Below are positions 25,923-35,477 of a stretch of DNA of 64,000 nucleotides, in pieces (position 1 is the stretch's first letter; every line of letters starts with the position of its first letter). Below the pieces are notes generated by a model. It was not told where the DNA came from. It saw only the letters and a program-made list of their open reading frames with translations, and ran no database searches. The translations under genes and the position numbers were made by a program. Origin of the DNA: Chryseobacterium sp. 18061 (GTDB lineage Bacteria > Pseudomonadota > Gammaproteobacteria > Enterobacterales > Enterobacteriaceae); NCBI GenBank assembly GCA_902706205.1, contig CACSKA010000003.1, forward strand, positions 310,001 through 374,000, in the 5' to 3' direction.

Positions 25923-26260
25923 TGAGCATTCCTCTGTTAGGCAGGCAAACGGTCATGCCTGGGTATGATTGACAAAACGAATCGATTCTAAAGCATAAAA
26001 ACATTAATTGTTAATAGTGTTTTTGTATCTGCTGCACAGTTTCGTTAGCGACTGCAAAAAAATGCGTCAAAGTGGACATAACATGCTCGGAAAATGCGCA
26101 TGTTTAGGCAGGGGAGGCCGATAAAGGCATATTTTTAAGGCAACTTCAAAAGGTCAGAGGTAAAATGCATTATCGTGAACAAAATGTTATTTTCTGACAG
26201 CCGTCGTTGACGTTACACTTAGCGACTACAGCCATAAAAAGAAGTTTAAGGAAGCAAGAT
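25923..26260. other. divergent intergenic region mepH-grxD (338 bp)
   Basis: No ORF with a ribosome-binding site is seen. The stretch holds a short stem (CAGGCA at 25942-25947 with TGCCTG at 25956-25961) just upstream of mepH and AT-rich promoter-like sequence nearer grxD. No small RNA gene or known operator was recognised. Confidence 0.5.
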
Positions 26261-26611
26261 ATGAGTACGACTCTTGAGAAAATCCAGACCCAAATCGCCG
26301 AGAATCCAATCCTTCTGTATATGAAGGGTTCCCCGAAACTGCCAAGCTGTGGTTTCTCTGCTCAGGCGGTTCAGGCACTGTCTGCCTGTGGCGAACGTTT
26401 TGCTTACGTTGATATTCTGCAAAACCCGGATATCCGCGCTGAGCTGCCAAAATACGCAAACTGGCCGACCTTCCCACAGCTGTGGATTGACGGTGAGCTG
26501 GTTGGCGGCTGTGACATCCTGATTGAGATGTACCAGCGTGGCGAACTGCAGCAGCTGATCAAAGAGACGGCTGCAAAGTACAAAGACGACGAGCAGAGTA
26601 GCGCTGAATAA
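26261..26611 (+). CDS. grxD: monothiol glutaredoxin GrxD (Grx4)
   Basis: A 116-residue monothiol glutaredoxin. The ATG at 26261 has AAGGAAG seven bases upstream and gives the E. coli start MSTTLEKIQ; an 18-codon upstream extension is rejected. The CGFS motif begins at Cys30, and WPTFPQLWIDGELVGGCDI carries the glutathione-contact residues. Such proteins hold [2Fe-2S] clusters as glutathione-bridged dimers and with BolA-type partners act in iron-sulfur trafficking. A shared terminator with rnt follows. Confidence 0.97.
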   Translation: MSTTLEKIQTQIAENPILLYMKGSPKLPSCGFSAQAVQALSACGERFAYVDILQNPDIRAELPKYANWPTFPQLWIDGELVGGCDILIEMYQRGELQQLIKETAAKYKDDEQSSAE

Positions 26612-26627
26612 GTTTTTGACTGGTAAT

Positions 26628-26657
26628 AAAAAAAGCGACCCGATGGTCGCTTTTTTT
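26628..26657. terminator. bidirectional terminator between grxD and rnt
   Basis: AGCGACC-CGAT-GGTCGCT is flanked by an A run on the left and T7 on the right, so it serves both convergent genes. Confidence 0.92.
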
Positions 26658-27312
26658 ATTCTTCGCTTTCGCTTTCTGGCAACGGTAACGGCCAGCCGCC
26701 CAAACGTTTCCAGCGGTTGACGATTTCACAAAACAGCTGCGCCGTTTGTTCGGTGTCGTACAGCGCAGAGTGTGCCTTGTTGCCGTCAAATTCCATTCCT
26801 GCGGCCAGGCAGGCTTTCGACAACACGGTTTGCCCCAGTGCCAGCCCGCTCAGCGCGGCGGTATCAAAAGTCACAAACGGGTGGAAGGGATTGCGTTTCA
26901 GCCCGGCGCGTTCAGAAGCGGCCATTATAAAGCTGTGATCGAACGTAGCGTTGTGCGCCACCATGATTGCCCGATTGCACTCCTGATCCTTCATGCCTTT
27001 ACGTATTTCTTTATAGATAGCGTGCAGGGCATCGTATTCACTGACGGCACCGCGTTCAGGGTCATTAGGATCAATACCATTAAACGCCAGCGCTTCCGGG
27101 ACCAGATTCGCACCTTCAAACGGTTCAACATGGAAATGCAGTGTGCTGTCCGGCATCAACCAGCCGTCTTCGTCCATTTTTAACGTCACGGCGGCGACTT
27201 CCAGCAGCGCATCTGTTTTGGCGTTAAAGCCCGCTGTTTCTACATCTATTACTACAGGATAAAAACCACGGAAGCGGTCGCACAGTGCATTACGTTGAGC
27301 GTTGTCGGACAT
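26656..27312 (-). CDS. rnt: ribonuclease T
   Basis: A 218-residue DEDDh exonuclease that trims the 3' ends of tRNA and other stable RNAs. All catalytic residues sit at E. coli numbering: Asp23 and Glu25 (VIDVETAG), Asp125 (NATFDHSF), His181 and Asp186 (AHSALYDTE). It acts as a dimer in the cytoplasm. It lies downstream of gloA on the same strand, but a terminator separates them. Confidence 0.97.
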   Translation of the reverse strand: MSDNAQRNALCDRFRGFYPVVIDVETAGFNAKTDALLEVAAVTLKMDEDGWLMPDSTLHFHVEPFEGANLVPEALAFNGIDPNDPERGAVSEYDALHAIYKEIRKGMKDQECNRAIMVAHNATFDHSFIMAASERAGLKRNPFHPFVTFDTAALSGLALGQTVLSKACLAAGMEFDGNKAHSALYDTEQTAQLFCEIVNRWKRLGGWPLPLPESESEE

Positions 27313-27387
27313 CAGGATCTCTTAGGCTTACAAAAAGTAGCGCGCATTATGGCAAATTTTGCCAGCAGTTGCAGCAGAGGCAGGAGC

Positions 27388-27412
27388 AAAAAAATGGGTG
27401 CCGTAGCACCCA
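27388..27412 (-). terminator. gloA terminator
   Basis: On the minus strand TGGGTGC-TACG-GCACCCA is followed by T7. It begins 8 nt after the gloA stop. Confidence 0.88.
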
Positions 27413-27419
27413 GGGAGTC

Positions 27420-27827
27420 TTAATGACCAAGACCTTTACCGGCGTCTTTGGCTTCAATCAGTTCGATTTTATATCCATCTGGATCTTCGACAAAGGCGAT
27501 AACGGTGGAGCCGCCTTTTACCGGACCGGCTTCGCGGGTTACGTTGCCGCCGTTATTGCGGATGCGCTCACAGGCTTCTGCGGCATTATCTACGCTCAGT
27601 GCGATATGGCCGTAAGCGGTGCCGAGATCGTAGCTTTCAACGTCCCAGTTATAGGTCAGTTCGATGACCGCTTCTTCACTCTCCGGGCCGTAGCCGACGA
27701 AGGCGAGGGAATATTTGTATTCCGGGTTTTCGCTGGTGCGCAGCAGCTTCATGCCCAGCACGTTGGTGTAAAATTCGATGGAACGTTGCAGATTGCCAAC
27801 ACGCAGCATGGTGTGAAGTAGGCGCAT
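27420..27827 (-). CDS. gloA: glyoxalase I (lactoylglutathione lyase)
   Basis: A 135-residue enzyme converting the hemithioacetal of methylglyoxal and glutathione into S-lactoylglutathione. The Ni2+ ligands match E. coli: His5, Glu56, His74 and Glu122. It lies downstream of nemA. In E. coli nemR, nemA and gloA form one electrophile-inducible operon; here a 78-bp gap with a perfect hairpin separates nemA from gloA. Confidence 0.98.
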   Translation of the reverse strand: MRLLHTMLRVGNLQRSIEFYTNVLGMKLLRTSENPEYKYSLAFVGYGPESEEAVIELTYNWDVESYDLGTAYGHIALSVDNAAEACERIRNNGGNVTREAGPVKGGSTVIAFVEDPDGYKIELIEAKDAGKGLGH

Positions 27828-27870
27828 AGTCTTCCCCTTATCGTATTGTTTATAAAGCAGGACAATCAGT

Positions 27871-27894
27871 ATAGCGGCGGATGCCCGCCGCTAT
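27871..27894. other. intercistronic hairpin nemA-gloA
   Basis: ATAGCGGCGG and CCGCCGCTAT form a perfect 10-bp stem with a 4-nt loop and no T run. It may stabilise the 3' end of nemA mRNA or set the processing point within the operon. Confidence 0.6.
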
Positions 27895-27905
27895 CAATGC
27901 GGGGA

Positions 27906-29003
27906 TTAGAGTGTAGGGTAGTCGGTATAACCTTCTGCGCCGCCGCCGTAGAAGGTTTCCGGGCGCTGTGGGTTCAGTTCTGCTTTACGTTCCAGACGTG
28001 CAACCAGGTCGGGGTTTGCGATGTATGCGCGACCAAATGCCACGGCATCAATCAGACCTTTAGCAATCAGATCTTCTGCTTTTTCCGGAGTGTACGCCCC
28101 GGCCCCGATAATTGGGCCGTGGAAACGTTCGCGTACTTTACGACGGAATTCTTCGGTATAAGGCTGACCGCCGGCCCAGTCTGGCTCAGACATGTGCAGG
28201 TATGCAATACCGCGTTTGCCCAGTTCTTCAATCAGATACAGCGCATCCGCTTCTTCGTTCGGGCCGTTGTCGGTGTTCTGGAACGAACCAATCGGCGAAA
28301 CACGGATCCCGATGCGATCGGCGCTCCACTCTTTACTGACGGCATCTACCACTTCCAGCACCAGACGGGCGCGGTTTTCAATGCTACCGCCGTACTGATC
28401 GGTACGCTGGTTTGCTGATGGAGACAGGAACTGGTGCAGCAGGTAGCCGTGCGCGGAGTGCAGTTCAACGAGGTCGAAACCGGCTTCACGAGCGTTAGCC
28501 ACCGCCTGGCGGAAATCGTCAACGATACCCGGGATTTCTTCCAGTTCCAGCGCGCGCGGTACAGACGTGTCTTCGCGAGTGGCGTGGCCGTTAGCATCAC
28601 GCAGGGAAGTACGGGTGCCCGCGCTCAGCGCAGATGGGGCAACCGGTGACTGGCCGTCTGGCTGGAGGCTGTTATGCGAAATACGGCCGGTGTGCCACAG
28701 CTGAACGGCGATGTGACCGTTTTCAGCATGTACGCCTGCAGTGATTTTTTTCCACGCGGCAATTTGTTCTGGGCTGTGCAGACCGGGTGCGCCCGCGTAG
28801 CCTTTCGCTTGGGCAGAAATCTGCGTCGCTTCAGAGATAATCAGTCCGGAGCTTGCGCGCTGGCGATAGTATTCACCCATCAGTGGTGTAGGGATGTCAC
28901 CGGGCTCGATGCTGCGAAGACGCGTCAACGGGGCCATCAGTACGCGGTTAGGCAGCGTAACAGCGCCAGCCTTGAGCGGGGTAAACAGTTTGTGTTGTGA
29001 CAT
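27906..29003 (-). CDS. nemA: N-ethylmaleimide reductase NemA (old yellow enzyme family)
   Basis: A 365-residue FMN-dependent ene-reductase, the same length as E. coli NemA. It contains the OYE barrel segments [36 protein letters not shown] (with the substrate-binding His pair) and [15 protein letters not shown]. It reduces maleimides, nitroesters and other electrophiles with NADPH. The start lies 57 bp after nemR, and a NemR-like site sits in that gap. Confidence 0.97.
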   Translation of the reverse strand: MSQHKLFTPLKAGAVTLPNRVLMAPLTRLRSIEPGDIPTPLMGEYYRQRASSGLIISEATQISAQAKGYAGAPGLHSPEQIAAWKKITAGVHAENGHIAVQLWHTGRISHNSLQPDGQSPVAPSALSAGTRTSLRDANGHATREDTSVPRALELEEIPGIVDDFRQAVANAREAGFDLVELHSAHGYLLHQFLSPSANQRTDQYGGSIENRARLVLEVVDAVSKEWSADRIGIRVSPIGSFQNTDNGPNEEADALYLIEELGKRGIAYLHMSEPDWAGGQPYTEEFRRKVRERFHGPIIGAGAYTPEKAEDLIAKGLIDAVAFGRAYIANPDLVARLERKAELNPQRPETFYGGGAEGYTDYPTL

Positions 29004-29020
29004 AGTGCATGACTCCTGAA

Positions 29021-29035
29021 TAGACCGGTCGTCTA
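29021..29035. promoter_or_regulatory. NemR-like site between nemR and nemA
   Basis: TAGAC-CGGTC-GTCTA reproduces both outer half-sites of the main NemR operator with one base less between them. It lies 18 bp upstream of the nemA start codon. Confidence 0.55.
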
Positions 29036-29060
29036 GTAAATCGTAAAATAAAAACGCCTG

Positions 29061-29660
29061 TTATTGGCCAGGCGCGGCAATCATGGTCTTCGCATGTTCG
29101 AGCGCGCTTTCGAGGGGCGTCGCACTGCGAGAAATTTTGGCCTGAAGATTGGCCCCCAACCAGAGCGAATACAGCACTTCGGCCTGGGTATGAGCATCAC
29201 CGTAAATGGTAAGGCTTTTCTCTTTACGTCCTTCTTCAAGCGCGTGGGAGAGCAAAACAATAATCTGGCTGGCCCCTTTGTTCATTTCCGTGCGCATGAC
29301 TTCCGAGAGGTCACACACTTCGGCAGACAGCTTTACCGTCAGACAACCGCTGATAATACCTTGCTGACAAAACTGATTCAGCGTGTGCTGGTAATAGGCC
29401 AGCAGGCGGTCGCGGTAGTTGCCGTCGCCATGGGCAAAATGCTCAGAGAGACGATGGTGATAGTCTGCGTAGTGGCGTTCGAGCATCGCGACACCAAACG
29501 CTTCTTTAGAGCGGAAATAGTGATAAAACGAGCCTTTTGGCACTTCTGCCGTTTTCAGCAGCTCGCTGAGCCCCATTCCGGTAAAGCCGCGGTGCATACA
29601 TAAACGCTCGCCAGTAGCGAGGATATGTTCGCGAGTGTCGTGTTCAGCATGTTTGTTCAT
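29061..29660 (-). CDS. nemR: TetR-family electrophile/hypochlorite-sensing repressor NemR
   Basis: A 199-residue TetR-type repressor. The helix-turn-helix is residues 25-46 (FTGMGLSELLKTAEVPKGSFYHYFRS). Cysteines that react with electrophiles and chlorine species lie in SGCLTVKLSAEVCDL. The ATG at 29658-29660 gives the E. coli length; a TTG three codons earlier is less likely. There is no clear ribosome-binding site, and the promoter would start transcription at or next to this ATG. NemR represses nemRA-gloA. Confidence 0.95.
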   Translation of the reverse strand: MNKHAEHDTREHILATGERLCMHRGFTGMGLSELLKTAEVPKGSFYHYFRSKEAFGVAMLERHYADYHHRLSEHFAHGDGNYRDRLLAYYQHTLNQFCQQGIISGCLTVKLSAEVCDLSEVMRTEMNKGASQIIVLLSHALEEGRKEKSLTIYGDAHTQAEVLYSLWLGANLQAKISRSATPLESALEHAKTMIAAPGQ

Positions 29661-29667
29661 GGGGTTC

Positions 29668-29696
29668 AATGTAGTAGACCGATCGGTCTAATGCAA
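29668..29696 (-). promoter_or_regulatory. nemR promoter
   Basis: On the minus strand there is a -35 TTGCAT (29691-29696), a 17-bp spacer, and a -10 TACATT (29668-29673). Only 7 bp separate the -10 element from the nemR ATG, so the mRNA would be leaderless or nearly so. Confidence 0.65.
29675..29690. promoter_or_regulatory. NemR operator in the promoter spacer
   Basis: TAGACCGATCGGTCTA is a perfect 16-bp palindrome filling the spacer between -35 and -10. It matches the NemR box TAGACC-N4-GGTCTA as I remember it from E. coli. Confidence 0.9.
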
Positions 29697-29770
29697 GAGA
29701 TAAATGATTGCTGGTTGCAGGATGCGCATTATCAGGCTTCAATGAGAGTAGGCAGATAACAGGGGGCGGC

Positions 29771-30010
29771 GTGGCAGAACAACTGGAGTTTTTCCCGGTA
29801 CAGAGTCCGTGCCGGGGGATTTGTCAGTCCGATGAACGCGGCTACTGCCGGGGTTGTATGCGCAGCTGCGACGAGCGATTCAACTGGCAAAATTTCAATG
29901 ATGCTCAAAAGCAGGAGGTGTTACGACTCTGCCGTCAACGTCTGCTGCGTAAAATCCGCGCAAACAAATCCGCTTTACCTGAAGAACCTGATCAGCCTTC
30001 ACTGTTTTAA
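29771..30010 (+). CDS. ydhL: DUF1289 protein YdhL
   Basis: A 79-residue protein from a GTG at 29771 preceded by a G-rich AGGGGG; this gives the E. coli YdhL length and start (AEQLEFFPVQSPCRGIC). A longer frame from 29708 is rejected. Four cysteines in SPCRGICQSDERGYCRGC form the DUF1289 pattern, probably a metal or Fe-S site. Function is unknown. It is divergent from nemR and followed 49 bp later by ydhF. Confidence 0.9.
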   Translation: MAEQLEFFPVQSPCRGICQSDERGYCRGCMRSCDERFNWQNFNDAQKQEVLRLCRQRLLRKIRANKSALPEEPDQPSLF

Positions 30011-30059
30011 CGCTAAATATGCGTATACTCGATGAAATTTTTCAGTTGAGGAAGCTCGT

Positions 30060-30956
30060 ATGGTTCAGCGTATTACTCTCGCGCCAAATGGCCCAGAATT
30101 CTCCCGCTTCGTAATGGGGTACTGGCGTCTGATGGACTGGAACATGTCCCCGCAGCAGCTGGTCAGCTTTATTGAAGAGCATCTCGACCTCGGTATTACC
30201 ACCGTCGACCATGCCGATATCTATGGCGGTTATCTGTGCGAAGCCGCGTTTGGCGAAGCCTTAAAACTGGCTCCGCAGCTGCGTTCGCGTATGGAAGTGG
30301 TCAGCAAATGCGGAATTGCGACCACCGCGAAACCTGAACACGCTATCGGGCACTATATCACCGATAAATCTCACATCGTTCGCAGCGCTGAGCAGTCCCT
30401 GACCAATCTGGCCACCGACTATCTGGACCTGCTGCTGATCCATCGTCCGGATCCGCTGATGGATGCAGACGAAGTGGCTGAAGCCTTCACCGAGCTGCAT
30501 CAGAGTGGCAAAGTGCGCCATTTTGGCGTGTCTAACTTTACCCCGGCGCAGTTCTCGCTGCTGCAATCACGTCTGCCATTTACCCTGGCGACTAACCAGG
30601 TCGAACTTTCTCCGGTTCACCAGCCGCTGCTGTTGGACGGCACGCTCGATCAGCTGCAACAGTTGCGCGTGCGTCCGATGGCATGGTCGTGCCTGGGGGG
30701 CGGTAGCCTGTTCAATGACGACAAATTCGGCCCGCTGCGCGAAGAGCTGGCCAACGTCGCGAAAGAACTGAACGCGGAAAGCATCGAACAGGTGGTTTAC
30801 GCCTGGGTGATGCGTCTACCGTCTCAGCCACTGCCGATTATCGGCTCCGGCAAAATCGAACGCGTGCGTTCTGCGATTGCTGCCGAGCACCTCGAAATGA
30901 CCCGTCAGCAGTGGTTCCGCATCCGTAAAGCCGCGCTGGGTTACGACGTACCGTAA
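30060..30956 (+). CDS. ydhF: aldo/keto reductase-family oxidoreductase YdhF
   Basis: A 298-residue AKR-fold protein, the same length as E. coli YdhF. The AKR catalytic pattern is visible: DHADIYGGY (Asp and Tyr), VSKCGI (Lys) and LLIHRPDPLMD (His). GAGGAAG precedes the ATG. Members use NADPH to reduce carbonyls, but the physiological substrate is unknown. It is followed by a strong terminator directly before sodC. Confidence 0.95.
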   Translation: MVQRITLAPNGPEFSRFVMGYWRLMDWNMSPQQLVSFIEEHLDLGITTVDHADIYGGYLCEAAFGEALKLAPQLRSRMEVVSKCGIATTAKPEHAIGHYITDKSHIVRSAEQSLTNLATDYLDLLLIHRPDPLMDADEVAEAFTELHQSGKVRHFGVSNFTPAQFSLLQSRLPFTLATNQVELSPVHQPLLLDGTLDQLQQLRVRPMAWSCLGGGSLFNDDKFGPLREELANVAKELNAESIEQVVYAWVMRLPSQPLPIIGSGKIERVRSAIAAEHLEMTRQQWFRIRKAALGYDVP

Positions 30957-30988
30957 TCACGTTTTGCGCTGACGTTCCGTCCATAAAG

Positions 30989-31027
30989 GTGTTCCTGGTT
31001 TAGACTTACCAGGGACACTTTTTTTTT
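30989..31027 (+). terminator. ydhF terminator abutting the sodC ribosome-binding site
   Basis: GTGTTCCTGGT pairs with ACCAGGGACAC (one G-U) around an 8-nt loop and is followed by T9. GGAGG, the sodC Shine-Dalgarno, starts on the next base. Confidence 0.92.
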
Positions 31028-31036
31028 GGAGGTACT

Positions 31037-31558
31037 ATGAAGCGCATCACGCTCACGTTACTGACTCTTGCCATTTCAAGCGGCGCATACGCGGCCAGCA
31101 CGGAAGTGGAAATGAATCTTGTCACCCCGCAAGCCGTCGGACAGTCCATTGGTGAGGTAAAAATCACCGAAACCGATAAAGGCCTCGAATTTTCCCCTGA
31201 CCTCAAAGCGTTGCCTCCCGGCGAGCACGGTTTCCACGTACATGCCAACGGCAGCTGCCAGCCGGCGATTAAAGAGGGCAAAGCCAATGCAGCCGAAGCT
31301 GCTGGCGGTCATCTGGACCCGGATCATACCGGTAAACACGAAGGACCCGCCGGACTGGGGCACTTAGGTGATTTGCCAGTGCTGGTGGTGGATAAAGAGG
31401 GGAAAGCGACGCAGCCCGTCCTGGCGCCGCGTCTGAAAAAACTTGATGAAGTGAAAGGCAAAGCACTGATGATCCACGTAGGCGGGGATAACATGTCCGA
31501 TCAGCCGAAACCGCTCGGCGGTGGTGGCGTGCGCTATGCTTGTGGGGTTATCAAGTAG
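31037..31558 (+). CDS. sodC: periplasmic Cu,Zn superoxide dismutase SodC
   Basis: A 173-residue precursor with a signal peptide of 19 residues (AYA-AS). Metal-site histidines lie in [11 protein letters not shown] and in [25 protein letters not shown], and the last copper ligand lies in MIHVGGDN. The two disulfide cysteines are in GSCQP and YACGVI. It protects the periplasm from superoxide; in E. coli it is a stationary-phase gene. The ribosome-binding site directly follows a terminator, so its own transcript must start within or upstream of that hairpin. The 3' end overlaps ydhK by 8 bp. Confidence 0.97.
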   Translation: MKRITLTLLTLAISSGAYAASTEVEMNLVTPQAVGQSIGEVKITETDKGLEFSPDLKALPPGEHGFHVHANGSCQPAIKEGKANAAEAAGGHLDPDHTGKHEGPAGLGHLGDLPVLVVDKEGKATQPVLAPRLKKLDEVKGKALMIHVGGDNMSDQPKPLGGGGVRYACGVIK

Positions 31559-33575
31559 TTCTTTCTGTTATGGTGCCCGCTATCGGGGCCTGTTCGAGCT
31601 GTAACAGAGAGCAGTAAAGCCGCCATACTATCGCCGCCAGTTCACCGGCGGCAGGCTGGTGGTGATGGCCCAAAGTTTCGTAAATCCGTTTTAACTCGCT
31701 CAGCGTGGATGCCAGCGGGCGCTGCTGGACGCCGCGTTCGCTCATTACATCCCGCAGCAGGCTGATGCACATGTCCCGGACCTGCACCAGCGGATCAGAA
31801 CGCGTTTCCCAATCGCGCAACTGCCAGACCACGTGGGAACAGTTGAGCAATACCACGCCCCATCGCAGTAGCCAGCGGCGGGAGAGGGCATCCTGGCTGT
31901 TACTGAGCTGGCTGATATAGTGATAAACCAACGATTCAAATTCATGCTCATTTTGCTGAGGATGACGACTCAGTTGATCAATAAAGTGACGACGTAACGA
32001 CTGAATATGACGCCGACTTTTACGCGCGTCAGAGCCCGGTTTCAGCACCGCAAAGGCCAGCCATGCCATTCCTACGCCGATAATTTTTGCCAGATTATCA
32101 TTGAGAAACCCTGCAAAATCATACACTGGCGGATTGGTGACCGAAATAAAAGAACCCATAAACACCACCAGCTGTCCCCATAGCCCCGCGTATTTCGGCA
32201 TCTGTAATTTGAACAGTTGCATGGTGATCAGTAGAGGGAACAGAAACAGCAGGAATTGCCAGAGGTCACTGATTTGCACCATCAGGCCAAACTTCACGGC
32301 AAAGCTGAACAGCGACAGCCAAAGCAGCGTGCGTAGCAGCAAAGCCAGAGAATTGAACGGTGAGGGCGATGTCGAAAACAGTACACAGCAAATCGCCGCC
32401 AGGGTCAGCGCCGCAGGGCCGGATGTCCATTGGGTATTGATGGTCCATGCCCCGACCATGATCAGCGCGAAAAAGGTGCGCAGTCCGTTCCACAGCGCTT
32501 CAGCGTGGTCGGTTCGCCGGGTCAATGCAGGCGCTGTTGGTACGTCAAATTCGGTGATCGCTGAGGCATTTTCCAGCCGTTGCAGCCAACGACTGGAGGT
32601 CAAATAAAGACGGCAGAAATAGCGCAGGCGCTGCCAGAATGCCTGATGGCGGTAATCCATCGGGTTGCGTGGGGCCAGCGGCGCGATTATCCGGGCCACG
32701 GAATACGCGTTTGCGTCAGTTCTGGCGAGCTCGGCAAATAATTTTTCGAGCACTTCGCGGGTATTGGCGGGGGATTCAGGCCAGTTAATCAACATCCGGC
32801 GCAGGCTGGAAATCACGCTGGTCAGTCGCAATTGCTGGTGTAACAGATAGTTCAGCAGGCTGTTCTGGCGTCGGAAACGATAATGGCTCCAGAACGCCTG
32901 AATGCGAAGCAGGTTCATGGTCAGGATCTGACCGATAACGCTCTCATGCGCGGTACGAATCGCATCAGTGGTTTCCGGCTGCCACAGCAGACTGGCGTGC
33001 TCCAGAATACGCGCATGCATGTTTTTCAGGGCGGTCAGAAGCGTAGTGCCATCTGAGGTGCTTGGCAGGATCATCATCATCAGCGCGCCGCACAAAATCC
33101 CGAGAACAACTTCACAGACACGGGCCTGCGCGATATCCCACAGATGGGTGGTATCCACCAGATTGACCATTGGGAAGGCGATGATGGCGCAGGTGTAGCC
33201 CGCCAACTGGAACGCATACGCGGCGTTATTCATGTACATCGCGCAGGTCCAGGTGCAAAAGGCTATCCACGCAGATAGCCCCAGCAGGAAAAGCCAGGGG
33301 TCGGTCATGGTGTGCCCGACAATCAGGATCGCAGCGACGGCGCCGAGCAGGCTTCCGGCGATTCGGCCAAGGCTTTTACTGATAACACCGCCGACGGTGG
33401 GGAAACTCACCACTGCGGCGGAGGTCATTGCCCAGTAGGGCTGGTCGAGATTGATGTAATACGCAAAGCTCAGGGCCAGACACATGGCGATGCCGTTGCG
33501 TAGCGCATATCGCCATTGCGGACGGGTCGCTTTAATCCACGGCAGCGACCGCCAGTTGAGCACCTGGAGGTTCAT
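31551..33575 (-). CDS. ydhK: FUSC-family inner-membrane efflux component YdhK
   Basis: A 674-residue protein with two blocks of hydrophobic helices (about residues 25-170 and 355-500) separated by cytoplasmic domains, the layout of the FUSC/AaeB family. It works with the membrane-fusion protein YdhJ, whose stop overlaps its start (TAATG). AaeAB relatives export aromatic carboxylic acids, and the YdhJK substrate is not established. SlyA is encoded divergently upstream and influences this operon in E. coli. Confidence 0.94.
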   Translation of the reverse strand: MNLQVLNWRSLPWIKATRPQWRYALRNGIAMCLALSFAYYINLDQPYWAMTSAAVVSFPTVGGVISKSLGRIAGSLLGAVAAILIVGHTMTDPWLFLLGLSAWIAFCTWTCAMYMNNAAYAFQLAGYTCAIIAFPMVNLVDTTHLWDIAQARVCEVVLGILCGALMMMILPSTSDGTTLLTALKNMHARILEHASLLWQPETTDAIRTAHESVIGQILTMNLLRIQAFWSHYRFRRQNSLLNYLLHQQLRLTSVISSLRRMLINWPESPANTREVLEKLFAELARTDANAYSVARIIAPLAPRNPMDYRHQAFWQRLRYFCRLYLTSSRWLQRLENASAITEFDVPTAPALTRRTDHAEALWNGLRTFFALIMVGAWTINTQWTSGPAALTLAAICCVLFSTSPSPFNSLALLLRTLLWLSLFSFAVKFGLMVQISDLWQFLLFLFPLLITMQLFKLQMPKYAGLWGQLVVFMGSFISVTNPPVYDFAGFLNDNLAKIIGVGMAWLAFAVLKPGSDARKSRRHIQSLRRHFIDQLSRHPQQNEHEFESLVYHYISQLSNSQDALSRRWLLRWGVVLLNCSHVVWQLRDWETRSDPLVQVRDMCISLLRDVMSERGVQQRPLASTLSELKRIYETLGHHHQPAAGELAAIVWRLYCSLLQLEQAPIAGTITERTT

Positions 33576-34513
33576 TACAGAGATCCAATCGACACGGTGC
33601 AGGTGGTGCCGGACACCAGAATAATATCGTCCGGCAACTTATCAAATTCGATACGTACCGGCACTCGCTGGGCCAAGCGCACCCACGGAATGGTTGGTTT
33701 GACATCGGCAATCAGGCTACCTTCCGCGCCAACGCTCTGATCAGAGATGGCGCGTCCAATGCTGGCGACGTGACCCTGTAACGTTTGCCCGTTGCTGTAC
33801 AGCACCACGCTGGCACTGACACCAGGTTTGATGTGACGAAGTTTGGTTTCTTCGAAGTAGCCCACGACGTAGAATGAATGGCTGTCTACGAGGGCGAATA
33901 CAGGATGGCCGACGGCGGCGTAATCGCCAGTGCGAGTGGACACGTTGGTTACCCAGCCGTCAACCGGGGCTTTGACCTCGGTTTGCGACAGCTGCCAGTT
34001 GGCATGTTCCAGCGCGGCGTTAGCGGCATCAGCACTGGCTTTGGCGGCGGCAACGCTGGCTTTAGCGGCTTCAGTATTGGCTTTAGCGGTTTGTAGCGCG
34101 ATGTTAACCGTGTCGAGATCTTCTGCGGAGATGAAGTTTTTTGGCAAATTGCGACGGCGAGTGGCCTCACGTCTTGCCTTGTCCATATCCGACTGTGACC
34201 TGTCCATATCCGATTTCGCTTTTGCCATATCAGACAAAGCCTTAGCATGTTGTGCCTGGGCATTCATCACCGCAATGTGAAACGGCGTGGCATCGAGGCG
34301 AAACAGCACATCACCAGCTTTAACCTGCTGGTTATCCTTCACATTCAGTTCCATGATACTGCCCGAAACCTGCGGCGTGATGCTGACCTGCTCGGCACGG
34401 ATTTTGCCGTCACGGGTCCACGGCGACTGCATGTAGTAATTCCAGACCAGCCACACGGCTATCAGTGCCAGGGCCGCGACCAGCAGCGTGGAGAAATATT
34501 TTAGTTTTTTCAT
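33575..34513 (-). CDS. ydhJ: membrane-fusion (HlyD-type) efflux adaptor YdhJ
   Basis: A 312-residue periplasmic adaptor anchored by an N-terminal helix (residues 8-27). It shows the biotinyl-lipoyl halves ([21 protein letters not shown] and [20 protein letters not shown]) around an alanine- and lysine-rich coiled-coil hairpin (about 85-180). The repeat-like [15 protein letters not shown] segment lies in that hairpin. It probably links YdhK to an outer-membrane channel. It is coupled to ydhK by a TAATG overlap and starts 8 bp after ydhI. Confidence 0.95.
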   Translation of the reverse strand: MKKLKYFSTLLVAALALIAVWLVWNYYMQSPWTRDGKIRAEQVSITPQVSGSIMELNVKDNQQVKAGDVLFRLDATPFHIAVMNAQAQHAKALSDMAKAKSDMDRSQSDMDKARREATRRRNLPKNFISAEDLDTVNIALQTAKANTEAAKASVAAAKASADAANAALEHANWQLSQTEVKAPVDGWVTNVSTRTGDYAAVGHPVFALVDSHSFYVVGYFEETKLRHIKPGVSASVVLYSNGQTLQGHVASIGRAISDQSVGAEGSLIADVKPTIPWVRLAQRVPVRIEFDKLPDDIILVSGTTCTVSIGSL

Positions 34514-34521
34514 TCAGTTAG

Positions 34522-34758
34522 TTACCACGCCACAATCAAAACCAACGCCAGGCATACCGCCAGCGCGAACAGGGAAAGATCCATTAACAACGGATGCCAG
34601 ACGTCACCGGCGTACATCCAGTCACGCAGTTGGCGATGGGCTAGCAGCCAGATGAGAAAACCCAGGATAACCGCTTTGAACAGCGGGGGAAAATAAATAG
34701 AGGCCCCGACGATGAGGTCCTGGAGGGGAAGTCCCGAAGTATTGAGCGTCAGCTTCAC
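34522..34758 (-). CDS. ydhI: small DUF1656 inner-membrane protein YdhI
   Basis: A 78-residue protein from a GTG at 34756-34758 with AAGGA upstream; the frame also allows a TTG two codons earlier, but E. coli YdhI is 78 residues. Two hydrophobic helices surround a [14 protein letters not shown] loop, the DUF1656 pattern also seen in AaeX. It heads the ydhIJK efflux operon. Its role in the pump is unknown. Confidence 0.9.
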   Translation of the reverse strand: MKLTLNTSGLPLQDLIVGASIYFPPLFKAVILGFLIWLLAHRQLRDWMYAGDVWHPLLMDLSLFALAVCLALVLIVAW

Positions 34759-34911
34759 GAGCAAAAATCCTTTGCAAATGCATCGTTGCGGGTCGAGGGC
34801 CGTAACGATGCGACATCATAATTATCAGTGTAAATCATTGTGTCAGCCTGCGGGGACAAGGCAATACATTTGTTTTGGGCATTTAAATGCTGCACACTAT
34901 TCTAAAATCAG

Positions 34912-34932
34912 TATAATAACTTAGCAAGCTAA
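34912..34932 (+). promoter_or_regulatory. slyA -10 element and SlyA operator
   Basis: A consensus -10 TATAAT (34912-34917) is followed by TTAGCAAGCTAA (34921-34932), identical to the published SlyA palindrome as I remember it. The operator covers the expected transcription start, which fits autorepression. No good -35 is seen. Confidence 0.85.
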
Positions 34933-34948
34933 TTATAAGGAGATGAAA

Positions 34949-35383
34949 TTGGAATCGCCACTGGGTTCTGATCTGGCACGGCTGGTGCGTATCTGGCGTG
35001 CTTTGATTGACCATCGCCTGAAACCTCTGGAATTAACGCAGACTCACTGGGTCACGCTGCATAACATTCATCAGCTGCCGCCTGAACAGTCGCAAATTCA
35101 ACTGGCTAAAGCGATTGGGATTGAGCAACCTTCACTGGTTCGTACGTTGGATCAGCTAGAAGAGAAGGGCCTGATTACGCGTCAGACCTGTGCTAATGAC
35201 CGTCGTGCTAAACGCATTAAACTGACAGAAAAAGCCGAACCGTTGATTGAAGATATGGAGACGGTGATTCGCAAGACGCGGGGTGAAATCCTTGCGGGCA
35301 TTTCTCCTGAGGAACTGGATTTACTGCTTGGGCTTATTCGTAAGCTGGAGCAAAATATCAACGAACTGCAGTCCATAGACTGA
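34949..35383 (+). CDS. slyA: MarR-family regulator SlyA
   Basis: A 144-residue winged-helix dimeric regulator. The TTG at 34949 is the likely start: AAGGAG lies six bases before it but only one base before the in-frame ATG at 34943, and TTG gives the E. coli/Salmonella length. The recognition region is [26 protein letters not shown] with the wing [11 protein letters not shown]. SlyA counters H-NS silencing and responds to small aromatic ligands. The efflux operon ydhIJK is divergent, and a SlyA box covers its own promoter. Confidence 0.95.
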   Translation: MESPLGSDLARLVRIWRALIDHRLKPLELTQTHWVTLHNIHQLPPEQSQIQLAKAIGIEQPSLVRTLDQLEEKGLITRQTCANDRRAKRIKLTEKAEPLIEDMETVIRKTRGEILAGISPEELDLLLGLIRKLEQNINELQSID

Positions 35384-35402
35384 GTTTCTCGCCGATAGTG
35401 AC

Positions 35403-35432
35403 AAAAAGGCCCTGATATCAGGGCCTTTTTTT
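35403..35432. terminator. bidirectional terminator slyA/slyB
   Basis: AAAAAGGCCCTGA pairs with TCAGGGCCTTTTT around a short loop; A and T runs flank the stem so both convergent transcripts can end here. Confidence 0.92.
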
Positions 35433-35477
35433 ATGCCCGCCAGGTCACCATCCGGTGACCTCCAGCTGGCCTGATAA

